Assembly (NCBI GenBank): GCA_002386945.1
Contig: DGKH01000078.1
Location: 8,422 to 18,238 of the forward strand
Source: Proteobacteria bacterium UBA4575
GTDB lineage: Bacteria; Pseudomonadota; Gammaproteobacteria; UBA4575
Direction of reading: 5' to 3'
DNA length: 9,817 nucleotides
The notes under the pieces were generated by a model. It ran no database searches. It was not told the DNA's origin and saw only the letters and a program-made list of their open reading frames with translations. Of the stretch, positions 1 to 6,772 are shown in pieces (the first letter of the stretch is position 1; the number at the start of each line of letters is the position of its first letter). A program made the translations under genes and the position numbers.

Positions 1-587
1 GTAATACTCTGTGCAATGTTCTGCAACATAATCGTCTTACCTGCCTTAGGAGGTGAAACGATAAGGCCACGCTGACCTTTACCAATAGGGGCAACGACGT
101 CGATAATACGCGCTGTAATATCTTCTGTACTGCCATTACCGCGTGATAAAGATAATGGCTCTTCAGCATGCAGTGGTGTTAGGTTTTCAAATAATACTTT
201 GGATTTTGCGTTCTCAGGAGTATCAAAGTTGATCTCATCAACCTTAAGCATCGCGAAGTAGCGCTCACTGTCTTTGGGTGGGCGAATCTTGCCGGTGATG
301 GTATCACCGGTGCGTAAACCAAAACGCCTAATCTGACTTGGCGAGACATAGATATCATCTGGCCCAGCTAGGTAAGAACAATCTGCCGAACGTAAGAAGC
401 CAAAGCCATCTTGCAGGATCTCAAGTACACCATTACCAAAGATATCCTCGCCACTCTTGGCATGCGCCTTAAGGATAGAGAAGACAATATCTTGTTTTCG
501 GGATCGGGCTATATTTTCTATGCCCATAGAGTTTGCTAGATCAACGAGTTCTGCGGCGGATTTTTTCTTCAGTTCGGTAAGATTCAT
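1..587 (-). CDS. rho: Transcription termination factor Rho, N-terminal part (cut by window edge)
   Basis: Rho is the hexameric RNA-dependent ATPase/helicase that ends transcription of untranslated RNA. The ATG is at 587-585 and 195 codons are readable before the window ends, of about 419 in the family. The protein begins MNLTELK, as in E. coli. The N-terminal helical domain (about 1-47) is followed by the cold-shock-like RNA-binding fold, with the RNP1-like GFGFLR at residues 61-66. The linker contains GNGSTED (150-156). The ATPase domain starts with GKGQRG and the Walker A segment PPKAGKT at residues 179-185, including both expected lysines. The frame is uninterrupted. The start is fixed by N-terminal conservation, because no good ribosome binding site precedes it. 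trxA lies upstream on the same strand, which is the conserved gammaproteobacterial order. Walker B, the Q and R loops and the C-terminus lie outside the window. Confidence 0.98.
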   Translation of the reverse strand, partial: MNLTELKKKSAAELVDLANSMGIENIARSRKQDIVFSILKAHAKSGEDIFGNGVLEILQDGFGFLRSADCSYLAGPDDIYVSPSQIRRFGLRTGDTITGKIRPPKDSERYFAMLKVDEINFDTPENAKSKVLFENLTPLHAEEPLSLSRGNGSTEDITARIIDVVAPIGKGQRGLIVSPPKAGKTIMLQNIAQSI

Positions 588-603
588 GGGTTCTTGGGTT
601 CTT
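588..603 (-). repeat. Tandem 8-bp repeat abutting the rho start codon
   Basis: Two exact tandem copies of AAGAACCC (minus strand) occupy 603-588, preceded by a partial third copy (CC), and end directly at the rho ATG. This C-rich, G-poor stretch lies where a Shine-Dalgarno sequence would be expected. The only purine-rich match is the weak AAGAA inside the repeat. What the sequence shows is the repeat. Any effect on translation is inference. Confidence 0.6.
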
Positions 604-835
604 GGATTGTTTAAGTATTGAGAACGATAACGGCGGACAAAAGAGAATTTCCGCAAAGATAATAGTGGCTCGCCACACGTAGCCGAATAAGAAATTGTTT
701 TTAAATATAGAGATCGGTAAGGCGAGGGCGCGCTTGGAAGCGCGATTCAGTTGTCAAAGTATCACTATTATGGGGCATCGTCTACCCCATACAGCAAGCC
801 TGATTTCAGTTGTTACGAAATTAGCATCTACAACC
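588..835 (-). promoter_or_regulatory. rho leader region with three hairpins
   Basis: This 248-nt gap between the trxA stop and the rho start has no convincing ORF. Read on the minus strand it holds three inverted repeats in order: a 7-bp stem at 791-785/775-769 (TATGGGG, 9-nt loop), a GC-rich 7-bp stem at 744-738/735-729 (CGCGCTT arms, tight loop) and a 5-bp GTGGC stem at 676-665. None is followed by a clear U tract, so they do not look like intrinsic terminators. An exact TTGACA occurs at 757-752, but no good -10 lies 16-18 nt after it. In E. coli rho is known to be controlled by attenuation in a long leader. A similar role here is inference. Confidence 0.45.
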
Positions 836-1162
836 TTAAATACTCTGATCAATAAAGGCGGTCAGTTGTGACTTGGATAACGAACCCACTTTGGTCGCAT
901 GTACTTCACCTGCCTTAAAAATCATCAGGGTAGGTATGCCACGAATACCAAATTTTGGTGGTGTTTCTGGGTTTTCATCGATATTCAGCTTAACGATCTT
1001 CAATCGCCCTGCATACTCACTGGCAATATCTTCTAATACTGGAGCAATCATTTTGCATGGACCACACCACTCTGCCCAATAATCAACTAATACGGGTTGT
1101 TCGCTCTTTAAAACATCTTCTTCAAACGATGTATCACTTACAGCTGTGATATTTTCACTCAC
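836..1162 (-). CDS. trxA: Thioredoxin 1
   Basis: Cytosolic thiol-disulfide reductase, reduced by thioredoxin reductase, that donates electrons to ribonucleotide reductase, methionine sulfoxide reductase and other targets. The 108 residues match the usual length of about 108-109. The redox centre WCGPCK is at residues 32-37, the buried Asp is D27, and the cis-proline lies in GIPT (75-78). The C-terminal KVG and helix are typical. The start codon is GTG (1162-1160), supported by GAGAGG nine nt upstream and by the normal N-terminus. The gene precedes rho on the same strand, as in E. coli and Pseudomonas. There is no clear intrinsic terminator between them, so some read-through into the rho leader is possible. 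Divergent from the SDR gene at 1357. Confidence 0.98.
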   Translation of the reverse strand: MSENITAVSDTSFEEDVLKSEQPVLVDYWAEWCGPCKMIAPVLEDIASEYAGRLKIVKLNIDENPETPPKFGIRGIPTLMIFKAGEVHATKVGSLSKSQLTAFIDQSI

Positions 1163-1171
1163 GATTTTAGG

Positions 1172-1177
1172 CCTCTC
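1172..1177 (-). promoter_or_regulatory. Ribosome binding site deciding the trxA GTG start
   Basis: GAGAGG on the minus strand, nine nt before the GTG at 1162. It is one of the two clear Shine-Dalgarno matches in the window and supports the GTG start of trxA. Confidence 0.7.
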
Positions 1178-1341
1178 AGGCTGGTGGATTAAAAAAGAAA
1201 AGCAAACCCGGATGGCTTTACTCTAAAATCTATTTTTATCTGAAAACGCAGGGGAAAACAAGCTTAAGCTGCAGAATAAACCGATCCTGTGCTAAGTAGT
1301 ACAGAGACTGTTCTAGCCACTCCCCTGACACTAGCTTTCGC

Positions 1342-1347
1342 TATACT
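1342..1347 (+). promoter_or_regulatory. Possible -10 element of the NDUFA9-like gene
   Basis: TATACT lies nine nt before the ATG at 1357. CTGACA occurs at 1325-1330, but its 11-nt spacing is too short for a standard sigma-70 pair. If this -10 is used, transcription would start about 3 nt before the ATG and the mRNA would be almost leaderless. This fits the lack of a Shine-Dalgarno sequence there. Based on motif inspection only. Confidence 0.3.
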
Positions 1348-1356
1348 GTAGCTATC

Positions 1357-2244
1357 ATGACTAAAAAAATTGCAATATTAGGTGGTAGCGGCTTTGTTGG
1401 TAGTGAACTTTGTCGTCGTTTAACGGCAGAAGGACACACGATACGTGTGCTTAGCCGAAAACTAGCGACTGCCACAGCTATTTCTGACCTGCCTAATTTA
1501 ACGCTACATCACTGCCCCGAGTACTCAGCATCTGAGCTCGTGCGAGAAACTCAATCCTGCGATGTCCTGATCAATTTAATTGGGATACTCAATGAGAAAG
1601 GCCGTGATGGCAGCGGTTTTGACGCCGCACACTATGCGATCACTCAAAATGCCCTGCAGGCCTGCATTAGTAACGCCATCCCACGCATGCTCCAACTCAG
1701 TGCCTTACATGCAGATGTTGATGGGCCTAGTCACTATTTACGCAGCAAGGGTAAAGCAGAAACTTTGCTTAATAACTGTCGTGACATTGATATCACTATT
1801 TTTAAACCATCGGTTATTTTTGGCCCAGGCGATAGCTTTCTTAATCGTTTTGCCGATTTACTGCGTTTCACCCCAGGGGTTTTCCCGCTAGCTTGTGGCA
1901 ACGCACGTTTCGCCCCAGTTTATGTTGGTGATGTGGTTACCGCCATGGCTAACTCTCTTGAGCAGATAGACAGTTATGGCAACAGTTATGAGCTCTGTGG
2001 TCCTAATATCTATACCTTAAAGCAGCTGGTCGAATTGACCGGTAAGTTTTCTGGTCATTCTCGTTGGGTGATTTCACTGCCGCCGACGCTCTCCAAGCTG
2101 CAAGCGATGATGTTAGAGTTGGTTCCGGGCAAGCCGATGTCGGTGGATAATTTTAGATCATTATCACTAGATAGTGTCTGCGGCGAATGCACCCCCTGCC
2201 CAACGTCATTAGAATCGATCGCACCCAGCTATCTTAAAAAGTAG
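1357..2244 (+). CDS. NDUFA9-like NAD(P)-binding protein (atypical SDR, complex I 39-kDa subunit family)
   Basis: A 295-residue Rossmann-fold protein of the extended/atypical short-chain dehydrogenase superfamily. The dinucleotide-binding motif GGSGFVG is at residues 9-15, which fixes the start near 1357. INLIGIL (72-78) follows the central strands, SALHAD is at 115-120 and the YxxxK pair is Y127/K131. PSVIFGPGDSFLNRF (151-165) is typical of the NDUFA9/NAD-dependent epimerase group. Bacterial members are mostly uncharacterised. Roles in complex I assembly, quinone metabolism or nucleotide-sugar chemistry have been suggested for relatives, but nothing here decides among them. No Shine-Dalgarno sequence is visible before the ATG. 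It is transcribed away from trxA and towards cca, separated from cca by 97 nt that contain a strong hairpin. Confidence 0.85.
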   Translation: MTKKIAILGGSGFVGSELCRRLTAEGHTIRVLSRKLATATAISDLPNLTLHHCPEYSASELVRETQSCDVLINLIGILNEKGRDGSGFDAAHYAITQNALQACISNAIPRMLQLSALHADVDGPSHYLRSKGKAETLLNNCRDIDITIFKPSVIFGPGDSFLNRFADLLRFTPGVFPLACGNARFAPVYVGDVVTAMANSLEQIDSYGNSYELCGPNIYTLKQLVELTGKFSGHSRWVISLPPTLSKLQAMMLELVPGKPMSVDNFRSLSLDSVCGECTPCPTSLESIAPSYLKK

Positions 2245-2251
2245 TAGCACC

Positions 2252-2273
2252 GGCTGAGATATCATTCTCAGCC
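2252..2273 (+). terminator. Hairpin between the SDR gene and cca
   Basis: A perfect 8-bp stem, GGCTGAGA/TCTCAGCC, with a 6-nt loop starts 8 nt after the SDR stop codon. The following sequence, ATACAATTCTTTTCTG, is only partly T-rich and its T run begins several nt after the stem. It is a candidate weak intrinsic terminator or 3' end stabiliser. Confidence 0.5.
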
Positions 2274-2341
2274 ATACAATTCTTTTCTGTGCGCTACCTA
2301 AGCATGTAAACTGTAGCTTAGTTCAACTTTAATAAGACATC

Positions 2342-3505
2342 ATGCAGACCTATCTTGTTGGCGGTGCAGTCCGTGATCGACTGTTAGACCTACCGGTGTT
2401 CGAACGTGACTGGGTGGTCGTTGGCGCAACGGCAGCCGAACTTATTGCACTTGGTTATCAGCAAGTAGGCAAAGACTTTCCTGTTTTCCTGCATCCACAA
2501 AGTAAAGAAGAATACGCCCTCGCTAGAACCGAACGTAAAGTCTCTAAGGGGCATACTGGCTTCACTGTGCATGCCGCACCAGAGGTCACTTTAGAGGAAG
2601 ACTTAATTCGCCGTGATCTAACGATCAATGCCATTGCAGAAGATGCTGATGGCAATCTCATCGATCCTTACGGTGGCTTGAAAGATATTCAAGAACGCAA
2701 ACTGCAGCATATCTCAGCGGCCTTTGCAGAAGACCCTTTACGTGTATTACGAGTCGCTCGTTTTGCCACCAAGTTAAACCCTCTAGGCTTTAGCATCAGC
2801 CCATCGACATCCGCATTAATGTGCGCGATTGCTGAGTCTGGTGAGTTGGGCTTACTCTCGAGGGAACGCGTCTGGCAGGAAACACAGAAGGCCTTGAGCT
2901 GTCCGCAGGCACAGATCTATTTCCAGGTGCTGCTAGAACATAAGGCCTTGACCCAGCTGGCACCTGAACTTGCGCTAGGCTTGGAAAAGCAGCGCGCTAC
3001 GCTGACCCAATTGGCTCAGTTACCAAATGCAGATATTCGCTTTAGTGCCAGCGTATTACTCGCCTGCCAGCAACAGCAGGGATTTGACTTCATCCGCTGT
3101 GAAACTATTTTGAGTTATTTCGCTACACCGAAAGCCTTACAACAAGAGACCCTGTTGATGGCGAAGCATTGGCTTGCATGCGAGCACTTCTTTTCTCATT
3201 CCGCGGCAGAAAATTTAAAGATGTTATCTGCGCTGGATGTGTTTCGTCGCAATGATCGCTGCCAACATATTCTGGAGGCCATGCGCCTGATTGCAGCACT
3301 GTTAACACCACCAGAGTCTGCCGATGTAATGCAACAACGACTGCGTGCAGTTAGTCAGATAGCCGGTGATATCGGCTTAGTGCGACTGCCCATGGCAGAA
3401 CAACAACGCCTGCAGGGTAAGGAGATTGGTGATGCCCTAGAAAAGGCAAGATGTCATGCGCTAGAACAAGGCATGAATAAGGCTAAGGAAGGTCAGGCGC
3501 TTTAA
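2342..3505 (+). CDS. cca: CCA tRNA nucleotidyltransferase, HD signature not seen
   Basis: Adds or repairs the 3' CCA end of tRNAs using CTP and ATP (class II nucleotidyltransferase). It starts [12 protein letters not shown], with GGAVRD at residues 7-12. The metal-binding pair is E21/D23 in ERDW; Glu at this position is also found in other gammaproteobacterial Cca proteins. EEDLIRRD (85-92) contains the RRD nucleotide-selection motif, and [12 protein letters not shown] (130-141) is also conserved. The C-terminus keeps [10 protein letters not shown] (358-367). At 387 residues it is shorter than the roughly 410-residue HD-containing enzymes. The region aligning to the E. coli HDLGKG motif reads SVLLACQQ (237-244), and the preceding HPE...H segment is absent. 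The phosphodiesterase and phosphatase activities of the E. coli enzyme are therefore probably missing (inference). It converges on uppP with 6 nt between stop codons. Confidence 0.96.
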   Translation: MQTYLVGGAVRDRLLDLPVFERDWVVVGATAAELIALGYQQVGKDFPVFLHPQSKEEYALARTERKVSKGHTGFTVHAAPEVTLEEDLIRRDLTINAIAEDADGNLIDPYGGLKDIQERKLQHISAAFAEDPLRVLRVARFATKLNPLGFSISPSTSALMCAIAESGELGLLSRERVWQETQKALSCPQAQIYFQVLLEHKALTQLAPELALGLEKQRATLTQLAQLPNADIRFSASVLLACQQQQGFDFIRCETILSYFATPKALQQETLLMAKHWLACEHFFSHSAAENLKMLSALDVFRRNDRCQHILEAMRLIAALLTPPESADVMQQRLRAVSQIAGDIGLVRLPMAEQQRLQGKEIGDALEKARCHALEQGMNKAKEGQAL

Positions 3506-3511
3506 GCAAGA

Positions 3512-4303
3512 CTATAAGAAAACCAACAAGGCACCACCCAGCGCAAGACGATAAACAACAAATGGGATTAAACCTATCGTTGTAATCAATCTCAGAAAGA
3601 CAACAATACAAAGATAGGCGACCAGCGCTGAAACCACGATAACCAAACATAGATCAGACCAATCAATCGCTATCGCCTGTGTTGATAGATCACGCACCTT
3701 AAAAACAACGGCACCAAAGATAGTTGGAATTGACAACAAAAAGGAAAAGCGTGCCGCTGCCGTGCGATGTTGTCCCAACATCAAAGCGGCCGTCATCGTA
3801 ATTCCAGCACGAGATGTCCCCGGGATAAGGGCAAGCACTTGTGCACAACCAATCAAAATCACAGCTCTTAGGCTCAATTGATATTCATCGCGTAGTTCAC
3901 GCGCACTGAGTGCGGCATAGGCAAGCAGCAGCGCAAACACCAGCGTAGTGATTGCAATGATGAACGGATCACGCGTATATCGCTCAATCCAATCGGCAGC
4001 AAAAAGAGCGACTATCACGATCGGTAAGGTGGCAACAAAAAGATGGCCGACTAAGCGCAACTCCTCACTGTTCTTACTCACACCTGGAGCGATGCAGGCA
4101 GACATCATTTGCCATAGCTGCACACGAAAATAGACCAAGACCGCAAGCAAGCTACCGGCATGGGCCGCGACATCGATGAGTAATCCTTGATCTGGCCATT
4201 CCAGTAGTTTTGATAACAACACCAGATGCGCAGAGCTAGAAATCGGTAAGAACTCAGTCAGTCCTTGCACTATTCCCAACCAAATAAGTTGTATCGTATC
4301 CAT
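3512..4303 (-). CDS. uppP: Undecaprenyl-diphosphatase UppP (BacA)
   Basis: Integral inner-membrane phosphatase that converts undecaprenyl diphosphate to the monophosphate, recycling the lipid carrier for peptidoglycan and other envelope polymers. Overproduction of the family gives bacitracin resistance. The 263 residues are close to the usual length of about 265-275. The (E/Q)xxxE motif is Q13-E17 within QGLTEFLPISSSAH, with a conserved His at H26. The second signature, PGTSRAG, is at 161-167 with the catalytic-type Arg R165. Several hydrophobic helices (about 48-60, 85-102, 114-132, 146-160, 187-201, 216-240, 244-262) fit the family topology. The start is ATG at 4303-4301, without a strong Shine-Dalgarno sequence. 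The cca-uppP-folB neighbourhood exists in E. coli, but here uppP faces cca tail to tail. Confidence 0.97.
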   Translation of the reverse strand: MDTIQLIWLGIVQGLTEFLPISSSAHLVLLSKLLEWPDQGLLIDVAAHAGSLLAVLVYFRVQLWQMMSACIAPGVSKNSEELRLVGHLFVATLPIVIVALFAADWIERYTRDPFIIAITTLVFALLLAYAALSARELRDEYQLSLRAVILIGCAQVLALIPGTSRAGITMTAALMLGQHRTAAARFSFLLSIPTIFGAVVFKVRDLSTQAIAIDWSDLCLVIVVSALVAYLCIVVFLRLITTIGLIPFVVYRLALGGALLVFL

Positions 4304-4592
4304 AAGGTCTTAGGTCGCCGGCTTAACTTACTCAGTGAATCGGATGCTTATGTTCTTGTTTGTGTACTGGGCAGGGCTTAATAGACTGACTTACACATCT
4401 ATTCGAGGGCACCCTAACTCTTGTAGTCTTAGTGTGCTCGCGTTGTGATTGATCTAATAGTTACGCTAGTCTTTATCATAACGCCCATCATATATTTATT
4501 TTTTTCAGCATGGCCTATTAAAAATAGATCAGTAACAATACTCAAAATAAGAATAGCTGAATAAGAATAGACTATCCAAAACGGAAAATTTT
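4304..4592. other. Gene-free divergent gap between uppP and the pteridine reductase
   Basis: This 289-nt AT-rich stretch is the largest gap in the window. No tRNA or credible ORF is visible. The longest ATG frame noticed on the minus strand encodes about 20 codons and has no ribosome binding site. It should hold promoters for both flanking genes, but no clean -35/-10 pair stands out. It contains a T-rich run near 4495-4506 and a pair of 11-bp direct repeats at 4546-4570. Confidence 0.6.
4546..4570 (+). repeat. 11-bp direct repeat pair upstream of the pteridine reductase
   Basis: AATAAGAATAG occurs exactly at 4546-4556 and again at 4560-4570, a 14-bp period, ending 22 nt before the ATG at 4593. 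The unit is AT-rich and low in complexity, so chance is possible. Its position would suit an operator or a 5'UTR element. Confidence 0.5.
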
Positions 4593-5339
4593 ATGACCGA
4601 ACATACAACGACTAAGGTTGCCTTGTTAACGGGTGCCGCAAAGCGTATCGGCGCCGAAACAGCACGCGTGCTGCACGCAGCCGGTATGAATATCGTTTTA
4701 CATCACAATTCCTCGGCCGAACTGGCCGATGCCTTAGCTGCTGAATTGAATGCGGTCCGTCCCCATAGCGTGGTCACGGTTGCCTTTAATCTAAAGCAGA
4801 TTGAACGCCTACCCGATTTGGCAAAACAAGCCGCTGCTGCCTGGGGTCGCATCGATCTTTTAGTCAATAATGCCTCAACCTTTTATCCCACTGAGATGGA
4901 ACAAATCGATCTCGAACAGTGGCATGATTTAATCGCGGTGAATCTACAAGCCCCTTTATTTCTAAGCCAAGCCTGCAGCCGCTTCTTACGCGAAAACAAC
5001 GGATCTATCGTTAATATTGTCGACATCCACGGTGATCGACCGCTAAAAGGTTATCCAATCTATTCTATCGCCAAGGCCGGATTAATCGCCATGACCAAAT
5101 CTTTGGCACGCGAATTGGCGCCTGAGATACGCGTTAATGGCGTCGCACCAGGCGCAATTATGTGGCCAGAAGTGGAAGCCTATGAATCGGTACATCAGGA
5201 AATCATTGATCGCACCGCACTTAAACGTGAAGGCCATCCGCGTGATATCGCTAAAACCGTACAGTTTCTAAGCAATGGTCCAGATTACATTACTGGCCAA
5301 ATTATTGCCGTTGATGGCGGCCGCACCCTGAGCAATTGA
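4593..5339 (+). CDS. Pteridine reductase-type SDR (PTR1/FolM-like)
   Basis: Probable NADPH-dependent reductase of pterins such as dihydromonapterin, or of dihydrofolate, in the cytosol. The 248 residues form a classical SDR. The cofactor motif is TGAAKRIG (13-20), with Arg at position 18 where most SDRs have Gly. This is a hallmark of the pteridine reductase group. NNAS is at 92-95. The catalytic Tyr and Lys are Y157 and K161 in YSIAK, and the usual catalytic Ser is replaced by D144 in NIVDIHG, as in Leishmania PTR1. PGAIMWPE (186-193) and the C-terminal DGGR also fit. It faces the folB-folK pair, and this folate context supports the assignment. Possible symbol folM, but it is not close to E. 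coli FolM, so none is given. The exact substrate is uncertain. Confidence 0.88.
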   Translation: MTEHTTTKVALLTGAAKRIGAETARVLHAAGMNIVLHHNSSAELADALAAELNAVRPHSVVTVAFNLKQIERLPDLAKQAAAAWGRIDLLVNNASTFYPTEMEQIDLEQWHDLIAVNLQAPLFLSQACSRFLRENNGSIVNIVDIHGDRPLKGYPIYSIAKAGLIAMTKSLARELAPEIRVNGVAPGAIMWPEVEAYESVHQEIIDRTALKREGHPRDIAKTVQFLSNGPDYITGQIIAVDGGRTLSN

Positions 5340-5358
5340 TCACCCTTGGGTAAGCAAA

Positions 5359-5399
5359 TACGTCAGAGCCTAATTCAAGAAGACCTGACGTAAAGGCTC
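5359..5399. terminator. Overlapping inverted repeats at the convergent reductase/folK ends
   Basis: TACGTCAG (5359-5366) pairs with CTGACGTA (5385-5392), an 8-bp stem with an 18-nt loop. GAGCCT (5366-5371) pairs with AGGCTC (5394-5399), and these arms interlock with the first. The structures cover the last codons of folK and the gap between the stop codons. On the minus strand the first stem is followed by TTTGCTT, a weak U tract. It could be a folK terminator. On the plus strand there is no U tract. Confidence 0.35.
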
Positions 5400-5858
5400 A
5401 TACTTATCGGACTGCTGTTGCCATAGTGTACGAAAGGAACAATCACGCCCAGGACAGATCATATCGCCAGAAATATCCACTAAAGGCTTGAGTACAAAGG
5501 GATATTTCAAGATATCATCGTTTGGCACCTTGACTGTATCGGTGTCGATCTGCTGATCACCGTACAGTAATTGATCTAAATCCAAGGTTCGCGGCACAAA
5601 CTGGTTGGCACTAGTCCGGCGACGGCCATGGGCTGCCTCTAATGTGCGCAAGTAGGTAAAGACCTCATCTGGCTGCATATCCGTGTCAAAGGCGACGACT
5701 AAGTTATAAAAACTATCACCAACAAAGCCTACTGCCTCCGTTTCATACACCGGCGAGGCCTGTAAGTTATCAAATCGCTCACTGAGCTCGAATAACACCT
5801 GATTGATGTGTAGGTGCTTATCGATATTACTACCGATCCCAACAAAAACTCTTATCAT
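5370..5858 (-). CDS. folK: 6-hydroxymethyl-7,8-dihydropterin pyrophosphokinase
   Basis: Transfers pyrophosphate from ATP to 6-hydroxymethyl-7,8-dihydropterin, the step before dihydropteroate synthase in folate synthesis. The 162 residues match the family length (about 155-170). GIGSN is at 7-11, the VYETEAVGF substrate loop at 37-45, and FYNLVV at 50-55. The signature PRTLDLDQLLYG is at 89-100, with the two magnesium-binding aspartates D93 and D95. VPNDD (111-115) stands where VPHxxM or VPHP is more usual. The ATG (5858-5856) overlaps the folB stop in an ATGA, indicating translational coupling. The reaction follows FolB directly in the pathway. Its 3' end contains one arm of an inverted repeat. 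Confidence 0.97.
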   Translation of the reverse strand: MIRVFVGIGSNIDKHLHINQVLFELSERFDNLQASPVYETEAVGFVGDSFYNLVVAFDTDMQPDEVFTYLRTLEAAHGRRRTSANQFVPRTLDLDQLLYGDQQIDTDTVKVPNDDILKYPFVLKPLVDISGDMICPGRDCSFRTLWQQQSDKYEPLRQVFLN

Positions 5859-6214
5859 GAGGGCTTCTGCCCACGTTCAATCACCACACCAACAGCGGCA
5901 GAACCACGTACAGCACCTGGTTTAGCAATCGAAATACGTAACCAAGGGATGTTAAATTCAGCCATCAGCGTTTTTGCAATTAACTCAATTAGCAGCTCGA
6001 CTAATTGTGGCTGGCTTTCTTCGACTAAGACGCGAATGCGCTGTGATACGGCCTTATAGTCGAGCGTATCTGCAATTCCATCGCTAGCCGCGGCCGCACT
6101 AATATCAGTACCCATCTCTAAATCGATACTGATACGCTGCCGAATTTGTCGCTCCCAATCAAAAACACCGATCACGGCGTCAATCTTGAGTTCTTTTATA
6201 AAAATTATGTCCAT
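5855..6214 (-). CDS. folB: Dihydroneopterin aldolase
   Basis: Cleaves 7,8-dihydroneopterin to 6-hydroxymethyl-7,8-dihydropterin and glycolaldehyde; some members also epimerise it. Starting at ATG 6214-6212 the protein has 119 residues, the usual length, and begins MDIIFIKEL like the E. coli protein (MDIVFIEQL). An in-frame upstream start at 6262 would add 16 residues with no family counterpart and is not preferred. Active-site positions are conserved: E21 in DWE, Y53 in LDYK, E73, and the catalytic K98 in AKPGAV. The C-terminal VGVVIERG is typical. A purine-rich AAGAAGAATAAGAA precedes the ATG. It overlaps folK by 4 nt (ATGA), so the two form an operon. Divergent from rpmB over a 146-nt shared promoter region. 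Confidence 0.96.
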   Translation of the reverse strand: MDIIFIKELKIDAVIGVFDWERQIRQRISIDLEMGTDISAAAASDGIADTLDYKAVSQRIRVLVEESQPQLVELLIELIAKTLMAEFNIPWLRISIAKPGAVRGSAAVGVVIERGQKPS

Positions 6215-6279
6215 TTTTCTTATTCTTCTTAGGTTCTCTTGATGTTCTATTAATAGTGCCACTTTATAGGCTGTTTTAT

Positions 6280-6288
6280 TGCTAAAAT
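6280..6288 (+). promoter_or_regulatory. Extended -10 promoter candidate for rpmB-rpmG
   Basis: TGCTAAAAT is an extended -10 (TGn plus TAAAAT, five of six consensus bases). The -35 region 17 nt upstream is poor (CACTTT), which an extended -10 can tolerate. It would give a leader of about 65 nt before rpmB. Found by inspection only. Confidence 0.4.
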
Positions 6289-6360
6289 GTTGTCTCTGCC
6301 GAAGCTTTCTGCTAACGTACGCCGCCCTAACAGAATAATATTGAACTGATTTAAATCATT

Positions 6361-6600
6361 ATGTCTAGAGTCTGCCAAGTAACAGGTAAACGACCTGTAG
6401 CGGGAAACAACGTTTCTCACGCTCACAATAAAACGCGTCGTTGGTTCTTACCGAACCTACATTCCCACCGTTTTTGGGTGGAAAGTGAAAAGCGCTGGGT
6501 CAAACTACGTGTATCCACAAAAGGTATGCGTATTATCGATAAAAAAGGCATCGACACAGTACTTGCGGAAATCCGCGGTCGTGGCGAAGCAGTTAAGTAA
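6361..6600 (+). CDS. rpmB: 50S ribosomal protein L28 (bL28)
   Basis: Large-subunit ribosomal protein. The 79 residues begin [17 protein letters not shown] and contain [14 protein letters not shown] (27-40) and [12 protein letters not shown] (58-69), nearly identical to the E. coli L28 (78 residues). There is only one Cys, so no zinc-binding CxxC pair. No strong Shine-Dalgarno sequence precedes the ATG. rpmG follows after 11 nt, the usual rpmB-rpmG operon. Divergent from folB. Confidence 0.98.
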   Translation: MSRVCQVTGKRPVAGNNVSHAHNKTRRWFLPNLHSHRFWVESEKRWVKLRVSTKGMRIIDKKGIDTVLAEIRGRGEAVK

Positions 6601-6603
6601 GGA
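6598..6603 (+). promoter_or_regulatory. Ribosome binding site of rpmG overlapping the rpmB stop
   Basis: TAAGGA, eight nt before the rpmG ATG. Its TAA is the rpmB stop codon, so termination of rpmB places the ribosome on the rpmG start site. It supports the 6612 start for the short rpmG. Confidence 0.75.
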
Positions 6604-6611
6604 CCAGAACA

Positions 6612-6767
6612 ATGCGCGATAAAATTAAATTAGTTTCTAGTGCCGGTACCGGTCATTTTTACACTACGACCAAAAACAAACGTACTATGCCAGACAAATT
6701 AGAGATGAAGAAATTTGATCCTGTTGTACGTCAGCACGTGATGTACAAAGAAGCAAAAATCAAGTAA
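6612..6767 (+). CDS. rpmG: 50S ribosomal protein L33 (bL33)
   Basis: Large-subunit ribosomal protein of 51 residues, [20 protein letters not shown] and onward, ending [13 protein letters not shown]. It is nearly identical to E. coli L33 apart from a four-residue shorter N-terminus. It lacks the two CxxC pairs, so it is the zinc-independent form. The start is supported by TAAGGA overlapping the rpmB stop codon. It ends 5 nt from the convergent desaturase stop. In E. coli the next gene is mutM; here mutM is 2.4 kb away. Confidence 0.97.
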   Translation: MRDKIKLVSSAGTGHFYTTTKNKRTMPDKLEMKKFDPVVRQHVMYKEAKIK

Positions 6768-6772
6768 TTCGC

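Noticed and set aside
752..757. Exact TTGACA on the minus strand as a rho promoter
   Set aside because: The position 17 nt downstream is AGCGCG inside a GC-rich hairpin, so there is no -10 partner.
1261..1270. AGCTTAAGCT palindrome in the trxA/SDR gap as an operator
   Set aside because: A 10-bp palindrome is expected by chance and nothing ties it to a regulator.
2404..2412. Glu at position 21 of Cca as a loss of a catalytic carboxylate
   Set aside because: Glu at this position also occurs in other gammaproteobacterial Cca proteins and still provides a carboxylate.
2458..2661. Minus-strand reading frames of 60-67 codons inside cca
   Set aside because: They lie antisense to a strongly conserved gene and encode no recognisable motif.
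4440..4500. A 20-codon minus-strand ATG frame in the uppP upstream gap
   Set aside because: No ribosome binding site and no similarity that could be recognised.
6215..6262. Longer folB start at 6262 (135 residues)
   Set aside because: The extra 16 residues have no counterpart in FolB, and the MDIIFI start at 6214 matches the family N-terminus.
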